A stretch of 64,000 bases of DNA, taken from the NCBI GenBank assembly GCA_903927345.1, contig CAIYMO010000021.1:62001-126000 (forward strand), given 5' to 3'. The position numbers were made by a program, and so were the translations under genes. Under the pieces are notes generated by a model. It was not told the DNA's origin. It worked only from the letters and a program-made list of their open reading frames with translations, and did not search any database. Origin of the DNA: an uncultured Armatimonadota bacterium (GTDB lineage Bacteria; Armatimonadota; Fimbriimonadia; Fimbriimonadales; Fimbriimonadaceae). Positions 1-8,698 of the stretch are shown here, piece by piece (within the stretch, counting starts at the first letter, position 1; each line of letters starts with the position of its first letter).

Positions 1-882
1 GGTCGCGCCGTTCAAGCTGATCGTGGCGGTTGCCACAGCGTTTGTTCCGGTTGGCGAAACATTGGTTCCTGCGGCAGAGATGACTCCACTTGGATCAGTA
101 AAGTTGATCGCCTGTGAACCACCGAACTTTGAACTGGAGAGAGTCAGCAGGTTTGAACCTGAGTTGAAGTTCGCTGTGACGCCAGTTTGGTTTGATGAAG
201 CGTTGATAGAAGCAGCAACAGCACTGGCGGTGGTTCCGGCTGGAAAGCTGAAGTTGGTTCCGTTGATGTTGATGCTGCCTGCATTCAGAATCACTCCGCC
301 GGTGAGAGTTGACGACGTGAAGGTTGCTCGAGTTGCCTGAGTCGAAACAGAGACGCTGACAAGGCCGTTCGTGGTGATCGGTGATCCTGCGAAGTTCCCG
401 GCGAAAGACATCCCCTGGATTTTCTGGGCGTCACTGATTTGAGCTTGGACTCCAGAGGAACCGTCAAGAAGTCGTCGGGTCCCAAACTGAGTGTTCAGTG
501 CAATACGGGTGATCGAGGTCGCAATCGAAATGAGCTGATCCTGACCGGCTTGAATCTGCGAAGCTGATAGAGTTGCGCTGTTTCCGGCAGTGATCGCAAG
601 GGCACGAGCGTCGGAAAGCAGTTTGTTAACCTCAGCGAGAGCGGCCTCAGCTGTCTTCGAGAAGTTAATCGCATCCTGATTATTTCGGCTTGCCGAATCA
701 ATCGAGGCGATCTGTGATCTCAGAGACTCGGACGCGATCAGTCCGGCTGGATCGTCACCAGCCGTGTTGATTCGCATTCCCGAACTGAGGCGAGTGATCG
801 AGTCTTGGAGGCTCGATCCGCTCGTTGAAGCGTTCCGGTGGGCGATCATGCCCGGCATATTCGTATTGATTCGAAATGACAT
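1..882 (-). CDS. fliC: Flagellin, C-terminal end cut by window edge
   Basis: The minus strand is open from an ATG at 880-882 to base 1 without a stop (294 codons), so the C-terminus lies outside the window. The product starts MSFRINTNMPGMIAHRN and continues with SSLQDSITRLSSGMRINTA, DDPAGLIASESLRSQI and NNQDAINFSKTAEAALAEVN, the classic flagellin D0/D1 N-terminal helices. Later come ITRIALNTQFGTRRLLDG and, at about residues 195-245, a segment resembling the flagellin hook IN motif (GSININGTNFSFPAGTTAS). Flagellin polymerises into the flagellar filament after export by the flagellar type III system. No Shine-Dalgarno is seen; a sigma-28-like promoter ends 9 nt before the ATG. The neighbour on the plus strand is divergent and unrelated. 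The family call is secure. Confidence 0.92.
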   Translation of the reverse strand, partial: MSFRINTNMPGMIAHRNASTSGSSLQDSITRLSSGMRINTAGDDPAGLIASESLRSQIASIDSASRNNQDAINFSKTAEAALAEVNKLLSDARALAITAGNSATLSASQIQAGQDQLISIATSITRIALNTQFGTRRLLDGSSGVQAQISDAQKIQGMSFAGNFAGSPITTNGLVSVSVSTQATRATFTSSTLTGGVILNAGSININGTNFSFPAGTTASAVAASINASSNQTGVTANFNSGSNLLTLSSSKFGGSQAINFTDPSGVISAAGTNVSPTGTNAVATATISLNGAT

Positions 883-891
883 CTAGAAATG

Positions 892-918
892 TCTTCGGCG
901 CGTTCCCACGTATCTTTA
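892..918 (-). promoter_or_regulatory. Candidate sigma-28 (FliA-type) flagellin promoter
   Basis: On the minus strand TAAA (915-918) is followed by exactly 15 nt and then GCCGAAGA (892-899), close to the sigma-28 consensus TAAA-N15-GCCGATAA with two mismatches in the -10. The -10 ends 9 nt before the flagellin ATG, so the transcript would be nearly leaderless. Confidence 0.55.
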
Positions 919-958
919 CCAGGTTGTGAGGTTTTTCGCAAAAACTTCGAGTAGTCGG

Positions 959-964
959 TAAGAT
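959..964 (+). promoter_or_regulatory. -10 box TAAGAT of a leaderless transcript
   Basis: TAAGAT is followed by six bases (ATTCGC) and the ATG at 971. This spacing places the transcription start at or next to the start codon. No clear -35 or Shine-Dalgarno is visible. Confidence 0.55.
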
Positions 965-970
965 ATTCGC

Positions 971-2482
971 ATGAGTCTGGTCAGTCAAGTTGGACGTAAA
1001 CGCCCTCGCGCGCGCTTGGCAATGGCCTTCCTCTACTTACTTCTCACCACTGGCGCACTCACGACGGTCTACCCATTCCTGCTGATGGTGAGTACGGGAC
1101 TGAAGGGTCCGACTGACCAGAACGACACGTCGGTCATTCCTGCTTATGTCGCGGACTCCACCGAGCTCTTGAACAAGTATGTCGATGATAAGTATTCGGG
1201 CAACGTCGAGCTGATTGGATCGACCCGGATCGGTTCAGAAGGCGATGTTGAAGAGTATGAGCGGTTCCTGATGTCCCTACCTCCTGACCAGTGGATGGCG
1301 GGATTTCGGCTGGCTCCAAACCAGGTGACGAGCCGGGTTACTCAGCGGTATCAGCAATGGCTGCGCTCACGCTTTGAATCCATCGAAGAACTCAATAAGG
1401 CCTACATCGAGGAGAATGTCGCATTTCAGACCGTCCAGCCCCCGACCGAGCAATTGGAGCGGGCAACCTGGAAGCCCCTTGCTGCCCAGCGTTACCAAGA
1501 TTGGCTAGAGTTCAAGCAGACTTTGCCTGCCGAATATCGGATTCCGGTGAGGACGACACGCCTCTGGCAGGAGTACCTGCGGACCACCTATAAGAACCGA
1601 ATCGAAGATGTGCCAGCGGAACTGAGCGGCGGGGCAAAGAGTTTTGAGACGATCTCAACCAAGCCATCAGGCGACGATTATCTGAAGCAGCTCCCAGAGC
1701 GCTATAAGAATGGGACGGCCGAAGAAGCTTGGAGTGCGAGCCACTCTGAGTCAATGCCCATTCTTGCGGCAGAGAAGGCGTTTGCTTCCGCTCATGCAGG
1801 AGAGATCAAGCGAGAGTTTGCGGGTCGAAACTTCCGATACGTCCTCGACTACATCCTGATTAACGGCCGAGCTGTACTGAATACGATCATCTTCTGCGGA
1901 CTGGCGATCTTGACGCAACTGGTGGTGAATCCGCTTGCCGCCTATGCGCTTTCGCGATATCCGATCAAGGCGTCGGGAAAGATTTTGCTATTCTTGCTCG
2001 CGACCATGGCGTTTCCCGCTGAGGTTGCAATGATTCCTTCCTTCCTATTGCTTAAGGATCTTCACCTGTTGAACACCTTCGCCGCCTTGGTTCTCCCTGG
2101 TATGGCGAGCGGATATATGATCTTCCTGCTCAAAGGGTTCTTCGACTCACTACCAACCGAACTGTTTGAGGCTGGGCAGCTTGATGGCGCTCCCGAGACG
2201 ACCTTGTTGGCTCGAATCGCGCTTCCGTTGACCAAGCCGGTGTTAGGCTACTTGGCGCTTATGGCGTTCATGGCGAGTTACAGCACGTTCATGTTCGCGT
2301 TCTTGGTTGCCCAAGATCAGAAGATGTGGACGCTCATGGTGTGGGTGTACCAGCTCCAAACGACGGCGCCTAAAGCGGTTGTTATGGCAGCGCTTGCGCT
2401 TGCCGCACTGCCGACGCTTTTGGTTTTCCTGTTTGCCCAGCGGGTGATCATGAAGGGAATCGTCATTCCTGGTGACCGCTAG
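971..2482 (+). CDS. Carbohydrate ABC transporter permease (MalG type) with large extracytoplasmic insert
   Basis: Inner-membrane permease subunit of a binding-protein-dependent sugar ABC transporter. One TM segment lies at about residues 18-40; the usual MalG-type TM block runs from about 300 to the end and carries the EAA loop EAGQLDGAPETTLLARIAL that contacts the ATPase. At 503 aa it is about 200 aa longer than typical MalG-type permeases (about 280-300 aa). The excess is a hydrophilic insert (about 45-295) between TM1 and TM2, rich in W, Y and charged residues, with units such as QQWLRSRFESIEELNKAY that look like elements of GH42-type enzymes. The MalF-type partner, ATPase and binding protein are not adjacent. 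The ATG at 971 is supported by the -10 box six bases upstream. Confidence 0.85.
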   Translation: MSLVSQVGRKRPRARLAMAFLYLLLTTGALTTVYPFLLMVSTGLKGPTDQNDTSVIPAYVADSTELLNKYVDDKYSGNVELIGSTRIGSEGDVEEYERFLMSLPPDQWMAGFRLAPNQVTSRVTQRYQQWLRSRFESIEELNKAYIEENVAFQTVQPPTEQLERATWKPLAAQRYQDWLEFKQTLPAEYRIPVRTTRLWQEYLRTTYKNRIEDVPAELSGGAKSFETISTKPSGDDYLKQLPERYKNGTAEEAWSASHSESMPILAAEKAFASAHAGEIKREFAGRNFRYVLDYILINGRAVLNTIIFCGLAILTQLVVNPLAAYALSRYPIKASGKILLFLLATMAFPAEVAMIPSFLLLKDLHLLNTFAALVLPGMASGYMIFLLKGFFDSLPTELFEAGQLDGAPETTLLARIALPLTKPVLGYLALMAFMASYSTFMFAFLVAQDQKMWTLMVWVYQLQTTAPKAVVMAALALAALPTLLVFLFAQRVIMKGIVIPGDR

Positions 2483-2485
2483 CAG

Positions 2486-2491
2486 TACAAT
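2486..2491 (+). promoter_or_regulatory. -10 box TACAAT before the rhomboid gene
   Basis: TACAAT lies four bases after the permease stop and six bases before the GTG at 2498. It marks a probable leaderless transcript and supports the GTG start. Confidence 0.55.
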
Positions 2492-2497
2492 TTTGCT

Positions 2498-3178
2498 GTG
2501 CCCCAATCCGTCGACCAGCACAAAGAGCCAGTTCCGGTGATCACCTGGACTCTCATTTTGCTCAACGTGCTTGTCTACATCGCCGATCGGCGTGGAGGGT
2601 TGTTTGGTGCGAGCATCGTTTACGGTGACCTGTCTCTGAGAGCTCCCGAGGTGATCTCGGCGATCAGTGGCGGCAGTGACCGTTTCCCGATTGTCACGCT
2701 GTTTACGTCAATGTTCTTGCACGGAGGCTTAATGCACTTGCTGACAAACATGATGTTTCTCGGCGTGTTTGGTCCTCCGGTTGAGCAAGCGGTGGGGGCT
2801 TGGCGCTTCCCGTTGTACTACTTGGCATGGGGAATTTTTGCTTCGGCCTGCCACATCTATGCCGCGCCGTTCCGGAACGTGCCGACACTTGGGGCGAGTG
2901 GCGCGATTGGTGGAGTCTTAGGGTGCTTTTTCTTGCTGTTCCCCTCGAATCGGATCATCATTTCTCTGCTTGGCTGGCTTGAGTACGAGATGCGGGCATG
3001 GTTACTGCTTGGAGCTTGGTTCCTTTATCAGATATTTGTTCCTCAAGAAGGGGTGGCTACCTGGGCGCACGCAGGAGGCTTTTTAGCGGGTATGTTGACT
3101 GTGCTTGTCATCGGGGGAAGGACAGCAATTCTGCGTGAGCACCCCGAATTGATCGAGCTTGACGATGATGCGTCATGA
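2498..3178 (+). CDS. Rhomboid family intramembrane serine protease
   Basis: A 226-aa polytopic protein with about six hydrophobic segments. The catalytic dyad is visible: Ser134 in LGASGAIGG (GxSG motif) and His191 in WAHAGGFLAG. The second helix carries HGGLMHLLTNMMFLGVFG, with the conserved H75 and N84 that form the oxyanion site in GlpG-like rhomboids. Rhomboids cleave single-pass membrane proteins within the bilayer; the substrate is unknown. The GTG start follows a -10 box by six bases. The stop overlaps the next start by 4 bp (ATGA), implying translational coupling with the DUF5693 and CsaB genes. A processing role for surface proteins is inferred from that context only. Confidence 0.9.
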   Translation: MPQSVDQHKEPVPVITWTLILLNVLVYIADRRGGLFGASIVYGDLSLRAPEVISAISGGSDRFPIVTLFTSMFLHGGLMHLLTNMMFLGVFGPPVEQAVGAWRFPLYYLAWGIFASACHIYAAPFRNVPTLGASGAIGGVLGCFFLLFPSNRIIISLLGWLEYEMRAWLLLGAWFLYQIFVPQEGVATWAHAGGFLAGMLTVLVIGGRTAILREHPELIELDDDAS

Positions 3179-5046
3179 AGAAGTTTTTTGATTCATATCT
3201 GTCGATCGTCGTTCTGGCGATCCTGACCGCTGTGGTCGCGTCCGTTTCGATCTCGAAGCGCATTTCCGCAGAGACCGCCAACCATGACGTGATGATCGCG
3301 GCTGAGGTGGATACGATTCAATCGTACGCCGCCGCTCAAGGAATGACTTTTGAGGAGGGTCTCAAAACGCTGAAAGCCGCCGGTCTGAACGGTTTGGTCG
3401 TCCAAGAGGAAACGATTGGTGAGCTCATCACCGATGGTCGAGCAGAACTGACCGGCGTCACTCTAGACTCGGCTGATCAAGTGCGATCCTTGCTGTTCGC
3501 CGATGAGGAGACCGTCAACCGAGTCACCAAAGGCATGAGAATTCGCTTCGGTGATTTGGTGAAGTCGGTCGTCCCACGTGACCGTCGGCTTGCACTGCCT
3601 CCCGTTGATACCAGCTCGTTGCGGTCGACGGCGATTGGCCTGGATCCTCATGTGACCAAATTGGCTAAGGATAACGGCCTCGGAATCATTGCACGCTGCT
3701 CAAACCCACAGGGCGTGACCTCGGCTGCGGTAACGGCAACCCTCGTTTGGGCTAAAGAGATGGGGGCTTCTGTTTTCCTTGCTCAAGGCGAGCAAGTGCT
3801 GGGTCGTCGGGATGCAATGGAAGCAACCGTGTCGACTCTTAAATTGACCGGCATCCTTTACGCGTCACCCGAGTTTGCGAAACTTGGCGGGGATGTTGAG
3901 ATGCTTGGTAAGGTCGGCGCGCAGACTGTTCGGTTGCACTCGGCTCAGGCCGCAGAGCTCGATAAACTCAGCCTTGATAGCGCAATTGAACGGTTCAGGA
4001 AAGCAGCACGAGAGCGGAATATGCGCGTGCTACTTCTTCGTGGAATCAGCAACGCATCCGATGCACCCGTCACCACGTTCGGAGAGTTCATTTCCAAGAT
4101 CGTCGGTCAGCTCGGTAAAGAGGGATTGACTGTGGGGAGCCCGCAACCCTACCAAGAGCCAGGCGTTTCAAAGGCGATCAAGATTGCCATTGGCCTCCTG
4201 AGTGGTCTCGGCGCGCTTTGGGTTGGCGTGAGGATGTTTGGCGAAAAACGAGGGTTGATCCTCGGAGCATTAGGTGGTATCGCGATTGTCTTGGGCTCGA
4301 CCCGGGAAGGAACGGCGCTTCAACTTGCGGCTCTGCTGGCTTCGCTAGTGTTCCCCTTCGGTGCCTTCTACTTCATGCTTGAATCGAAGTTGGCCCCTTG
4401 GATTTCCTTGATTGCTACCTCTTTGTTGGCAATGGTTTCGGGCGCCTGTGTTGCGGGACTGCTTAACGGTGTTGAGTACTACATCCGGGCCGAAACGTTC
4501 CCTGGAGTCAAGATTTCGGTGTTTCTCCCGGTTCTGGTTCTTGGAATTTTGGGATTCGCGAAGCTGAACAATCTGAAGGACGCGCTCAAGGATCCAATCA
4601 CTTGGGGTGCGGCTGTGACCGGTCTGGTGATCATGGCGGTCATCGGCCTGATGATTCTTCGAACGGGCAACGACAGTCCGAACACCGTAAGCGGTGGAGA
4701 ACTTGCCTTCCGTGGCTTGCTTGAGCAAGTGCTTCCGGTTCGACCACGCTCGAAGGAGTTTCTTCTGGCGTTCCCGGCGCTGTTTGTCGCGCTTGCCGTG
4801 TTGCATAAAGCCAGTTACGACCCTGCCCAATTAGGAAAGCTGCGTGGTTGGGTGGCGCTGCTGCTAATGCTCGGAGTAGTGGGCTTGACCGACGTAGTGA
4901 ATACGATGTGCCACTTGCACACACCGGTAATGATTTCGGTGATTCGCAATGTGGAGGGGATTGTGCTTGGTGGACTAATTGGTCAGGTGATCTGGTTGGG
5001 TATCCAGAAATTCTTGGTGAAACAGATGGAGATTGCGAATGGCTAG
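3175..5046 (+). CDS. DUF5693 family polytopic membrane protein
   Basis: A 623-aa protein with an N-terminal TM anchor (about residues 8-26), a soluble region to about 330 beginning NHDVMIAAEVDTIQSYAAA, and about ten hydrophobic segments in the C-terminal half. The layout and N-terminal sequence match the DUF5693 family, which is commonly encoded next to csaB in Gram-positive and related genomes. The biochemical role is not established to my knowledge; linkage to CsaB suggests membrane-side handling or export of a surface polymer. It overlaps the rhomboid gene by 4 bp and csaB by 8 bp, so the three are almost certainly co-transcribed. Confidence 0.8.
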   Translation: MKKFFDSYLSIVVLAILTAVVASVSISKRISAETANHDVMIAAEVDTIQSYAAAQGMTFEEGLKTLKAAGLNGLVVQEETIGELITDGRAELTGVTLDSADQVRSLLFADEETVNRVTKGMRIRFGDLVKSVVPRDRRLALPPVDTSSLRSTAIGLDPHVTKLAKDNGLGIIARCSNPQGVTSAAVTATLVWAKEMGASVFLAQGEQVLGRRDAMEATVSTLKLTGILYASPEFAKLGGDVEMLGKVGAQTVRLHSAQAAELDKLSLDSAIERFRKAARERNMRVLLLRGISNASDAPVTTFGEFISKIVGQLGKEGLTVGSPQPYQEPGVSKAIKIAIGLLSGLGALWVGVRMFGEKRGLILGALGGIAIVLGSTREGTALQLAALLASLVFPFGAFYFMLESKLAPWISLIATSLLAMVSGACVAGLLNGVEYYIRAETFPGVKISVFLPVLVLGILGFAKLNNLKDALKDPITWGAAVTGLVIMAVIGLMILRTGNDSPNTVSGGELAFRGLLEQVLPVRPRSKEFLLAFPALFVALAVLHKASYDPAQLGKLRGWVALLLMLGVVGLTDVVNTMCHLHTPVMISVIRNVEGIVLGGLIGQVIWLGIQKFLVKQMEIANG

Positions 5047-6100
5047 AATTGTTTTGGCTGGATACTTGGGTTGCGGGAATTTGGGCGACGACGCCGTCAT
5101 GTTGGGCGTGATGGATCGCCTTGGCGACCATGACTACACGATCATGAGCGGTAGTCCGTCGGAGTCTAATCAAAATTTCGGTATTCGGGCGATTGATCGC
5201 CGCGATGTACGAATGACCGAGAGTGTGATCAAGGATTCGGACGCGGTCATTTTTCCAGGCGGATCGATTTTTCAGGACGTTACGAGTGCAAAGAGCACGG
5301 TCTATTACAACGGCATCGTCAAGATCGCGAAGAAGCACGGCAAGAAAGTGATCTTCTTGGGTCAGGGTGTCGGGCCGTTGAAGTCCTGGCTGGCGCGCCG
5401 GCAAGCTTTTGCAGCATTCACGGCGGCAGATCTTATTACCGTTCGTGATCCGGGATCTTTGACTGTTCTTCGCGAGATCGGCATCCAGAAGAAGGTTCAC
5501 CTCGCTGCGGATAGTGCCTTCCTGATGACGGAGCCAATTCGCGATGGTGATGAAGGGAAATACCAGGTCGGCGGAATGCCTTCGGTAGCACTCGCACCGC
5601 GACCAGCGATACGAAAGGGAGTTGATGTTGTCACCCTGTTCGGCGAAACGTGCCGCCTCCTGTACCAAGCTGGCTACGCACCGAATCTGATTGAGATGGA
5701 TTCGCACGAAGACGGTCCGTTGATCACCGCGATTTCGAAGCAACAGGGCGGTCGAATTCCGGAAATTAAACGGCTCGGGACTCCGAGAATGAGCCAGCTG
5801 CGATTTGCTCGAATGGAGGCGGTTATCGCCATGCGCTTGCATGCGGGAATTCTTGCGGCAACGGTCGGCGTACCTCCTATCATGATTAGCTACGATCCTA
5901 AGGTGACGGCGTTTGCGCGTCAGCTCGATATCGGTGGCGCGCTGCCTTTGGAGAGTTTGACTCCACAGCGTCTGTTTGACGCCTTTAGGGCGCATCATAA
6001 AAACATGGAGAAGATGCGACCAATTGTTGAGAAAAAACGAAAAGAGTTGCTCGCTGAGGCCATGAAGAGCGTCGAACTAGCTAACGAAATCTTGCGTTAA
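5039..6100 (+). CDS. csaB: Polysaccharide pyruvyl transferase CsaB
   Basis: A 353-aa protein starting MARIVLAGYLGCGNLGDDAV, the signature N-terminus of CsaB, which transfers pyruvate from PEP to a cell-wall polysaccharide; the ketal-pyruvate groups are bound by SLH domains of S-layer proteins. Further family features are FPGGSIFQDVTSAKS, FLGQGVGPLKS and the C-terminal AVIAMRLHAGILAATVGVP. A longer reading from TTG at 5033 exists, but ATG 5039 is preferred because GGAG lies seven bases upstream and the start matches the family. It overlaps DUF5693 by 8 bp and is 5 bp before the next gene. In a diderm this implies a pyruvylated polymer in addition to LPS. Confidence 0.93.
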   Translation: MARIVLAGYLGCGNLGDDAVMLGVMDRLGDHDYTIMSGSPSESNQNFGIRAIDRRDVRMTESVIKDSDAVIFPGGSIFQDVTSAKSTVYYNGIVKIAKKHGKKVIFLGQGVGPLKSWLARRQAFAAFTAADLITVRDPGSLTVLREIGIQKKVHLAADSAFLMTEPIRDGDEGKYQVGGMPSVALAPRPAIRKGVDVVTLFGETCRLLYQAGYAPNLIEMDSHEDGPLITAISKQQGGRIPEIKRLGTPRMSQLRFARMEAVIAMRLHAGILAATVGVPPIMISYDPKVTAFARQLDIGGALPLESLTPQRLFDAFRAHHKNMEKMRPIVEKKRKELLAEAMKSVELANEILR

Positions 6101-6105
6101 ACCCC

Positions 6106-8667
6106 ATGAAGCGATTCGCCGTCCTGGCGCTGGGAGCATCCAGCGCGCTCATTTCTGCCCAGGAGGTCAGTCTGGGTCGGCAAAGCTGGTTCCAAACGAA
6201 TGTTGTCAACCGCTTGCAGTGGTCAGGTCAAAGAACTCTCGGTTATCACTTGTTCCGCTTTGAAGGTGACGCTGAGAGCTTCAACGCGCTGACCAACTAT
6301 GGCACCGGACTCCAGACTTTTTCTGACACGGGCAATCTCAGCGTTGCCGGTGACAAAGTCTTGGGCTTCCTGAAGTTCAACGTCACGTTCAACGACAACC
6401 GATTTAGCGATCCCGAGCAACAGCAGTATCTGTTGACGTACGCCAAGAACGGTCTTGATTTGAACTACGGTACAGTCCGGGCGAGTCTGACGGGTGGCAA
6501 TCAGTTTGTTAACTTCAGTCGCTCACTCGATGGATTGACGGCGGGCTTCAAGAAGGGAAGACTGGACGCTCGGGTGATCAGTTCAAACGCTCGGGGTGCA
6601 GCGCAAACGATTACCGTCGAGGGTAACAACACCAGCGGTCCGTACTACCTTCAGACAGGTCGCATCATTCGAGATACATTACAAGTTCAAGTTGACGGTA
6701 AGCCGCAAATTGTTGGGCAGGATTACGTCGCAGACAACCAGCTTGGAACCATTACGTTCTTAAACAAGGTCATCGCCCCGACCAGCGTCATCAACGCGAG
6801 CTACGAGAGCTTTGACTTTGGCGGTCAGCGTGGATCGATTCGTGGCGTCGGCGTTACGTATAACTTGGGGTGGGCGGGACGGTTAGGTTTTACGTCGGTT
6901 GAACAGCTCACGGGAGATTCGAACGATAATCCGATTCGCGAGGAAAAATCCCTCGGCTTTGGTCGTCCGGGTGATCAGTACTACCTGCAGTTTGAGCCGG
7001 TCGCCTCGACGATCCGCATCACGGTCAACGGAATACCGCGAACGCTGTCTATCGTCGATGATGGTGTTTCTGATTTCTACATCGACCCACGACTTCCGAT
7101 TCTGATCATCTCACGGGTTGCTATTCCGACGAGTCAGGAGATCATCTTCTCGTACCGCCCGAAGATTGTCCAGTCGGCGAGTGGGGACCGCAAGGTCACA
7201 GGCGTTGATTACACGATCCCAATTGGCGAATCCGGGCGAAGCTTCGTGAAATTCTCGCAGGCTTCGGGCGAGGTTAAGGGTCTAAACCCCAATAGTGGAG
7301 TGGCTCAGGCGCTCGATTTCAAGATCGACGAAGGAAAGGGCGGCTTTACGGCTCAGTTCAAGAAGATCGAACCCGGTTTTTCATCGATTGAGCAAACAGG
7401 CTTTAATCGAAACGAAGACCGCGTTCAGTATGGCCTTGACTACTTTACGAAGGGACTTACGAGTCGAATCGGGAGTTACAACACCTCGATCACGGCATTC
7501 GACACCACCACCGGGACGGCGGTCATCGGATCGACACGAGTTGTAGACGACCGAATTGAACTGGAGTACAGCGATCCATCGAGCCGAAACCGCACCATGA
7601 GCCATCGGCAGAACCTTCGGTATTCGAGAACGCGAAGCATTGCGGCAGACGACAATGTGCTGCACACACTGGGGATCGGCGATGAGTATCGGTTCAAACG
7701 ACTGAGCTTTACGGCTGAAGGTGAAAAGCAGGATGGTCGGGGCCGGATAAACAACAAGATTCAAGATGTTGGAATCAACACCTTCCGGACGACAGTGGGC
7801 TATGATGCAACCTCTAAGCTTCGGCTAACGGCGAGCGCAAGTCAGAGCGCGATCAAGACGGATGACGAAAATTCGCTTGGCTATGACTACTCATTCGGGG
7901 CAAACCTGCTCGACACGGGGCCGTGGAGTGGCTCGCTGATTTATGCGTTGAGCGATTCTGGAACGTTGGCATCCCTCGGATTTTTGAACGGAAACGGAAT
8001 TGGCTATGGGAACAACGGATTCTCCGGTAGCGGTGGTCTGGGGACTCTAAGCACAGGACAGCTTCGCAGTCGCCGTATGGCGTTGAATGGCGCTCACCAA
8101 GTGCGCGAGAATATGCTTTTGAACTTTAGCGTGATCCAACAAAACAGCGAAGGATTAAGCACAAGCAATGCAGATTTGAAGTCACTCGTTCTGGGGATGT
8201 CTTGGCGTCCGAACGATGTCTCGAACTTCAATGTTGATTGGTCAAAGTCGGGTACCACGTTCTTCAGCGGGAGCACTCCGACCTCGTCTTCAAGTTCAAT
8301 TGATCTGAACTACAGCACGTCGCCGGGCCGATTTTGGTCGCTTAACTTGGGCTACAACTTTACTGATTCGAGCGGTGGGAACTTTGCGCAGAGCAGTTTG
8401 AACAGTGCCTTCAGCGCGGGATACCGAATCAATGACCGCCAGCGGCTGTTCCTCAACGCAATTCTCAGCAACACAAGGGGCTTTTATCCGCAGGATGACA
8501 TTAGCCTCAATGCTGGATATTCTTATCAATTGATTTCTGGAATTGCGCTCACTGGTCGCTATACTTTTAGAGACCTCGCGAACTTGGATTTGAATCAGGC
8601 TGCGGGAGCCTTTAGGTCAAACGGACTGAGTTTAGAACTCACATTTGATTTTTCTTCTCGGCGATGA
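6106..8667 (+). CDS. Exported beta-rich protein, probable outer-membrane beta-barrel
   Basis: An 853-aa protein with a signal peptide (MKRFAVLALGASSALISAQ, cleavage near residue 19). The rest is almost wholly amphipathic beta-strand with alternating polar and aromatic residues, and the last strands end SLELTFDFSS, as expected for an outer-membrane barrel. Around residues 185-240 a motif of the form DYVADNQLGTITFLNKVI resembles short repeats in SprA-like and other large surface barrels, and a second related block starts near 290 (STIRITVNGIPRTLSIVDD). I cannot assign a family. It begins 5 bp after csaB and belongs to the same cluster of envelope proteins. A secreted non-barrel adhesin is the main alternative. 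Confidence 0.55.
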   Translation: MKRFAVLALGASSALISAQEVSLGRQSWFQTNVVNRLQWSGQRTLGYHLFRFEGDAESFNALTNYGTGLQTFSDTGNLSVAGDKVLGFLKFNVTFNDNRFSDPEQQQYLLTYAKNGLDLNYGTVRASLTGGNQFVNFSRSLDGLTAGFKKGRLDARVISSNARGAAQTITVEGNNTSGPYYLQTGRIIRDTLQVQVDGKPQIVGQDYVADNQLGTITFLNKVIAPTSVINASYESFDFGGQRGSIRGVGVTYNLGWAGRLGFTSVEQLTGDSNDNPIREEKSLGFGRPGDQYYLQFEPVASTIRITVNGIPRTLSIVDDGVSDFYIDPRLPILIISRVAIPTSQEIIFSYRPKIVQSASGDRKVTGVDYTIPIGESGRSFVKFSQASGEVKGLNPNSGVAQALDFKIDEGKGGFTAQFKKIEPGFSSIEQTGFNRNEDRVQYGLDYFTKGLTSRIGSYNTSITAFDTTTGTAVIGSTRVVDDRIELEYSDPSSRNRTMSHRQNLRYSRTRSIAADDNVLHTLGIGDEYRFKRLSFTAEGEKQDGRGRINNKIQDVGINTFRTTVGYDATSKLRLTASASQSAIKTDDENSLGYDYSFGANLLDTGPWSGSLIYALSDSGTLASLGFLNGNGIGYGNNGFSGSGGLGTLSTGQLRSRRMALNGAHQVRENMLLNFSVIQQNSEGLSTSNADLKSLVLGMSWRPNDVSNFNVDWSKSGTTFFSGSTPTSSSSSIDLNYSTSPGRFWSLNLGYNFTDSSGGNFAQSSLNSAFSAGYRINDRQRLFLNAILSNTRGFYPQDDISLNAGYSYQLISGIALTGRYTFRDLANLDLNQAAGAFRSNGLSLELTFDFSSRR

Positions 8668-8698
8668 AGTGAATTTTGTCGTCAAACGTATCAACAAC

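Noticed and set aside
4640-5998. 452-codon open frame antisense to DUF5693 and csaB
   Set aside because: It spans two real genes on the other strand and its product is basic, low-complexity and without domains.
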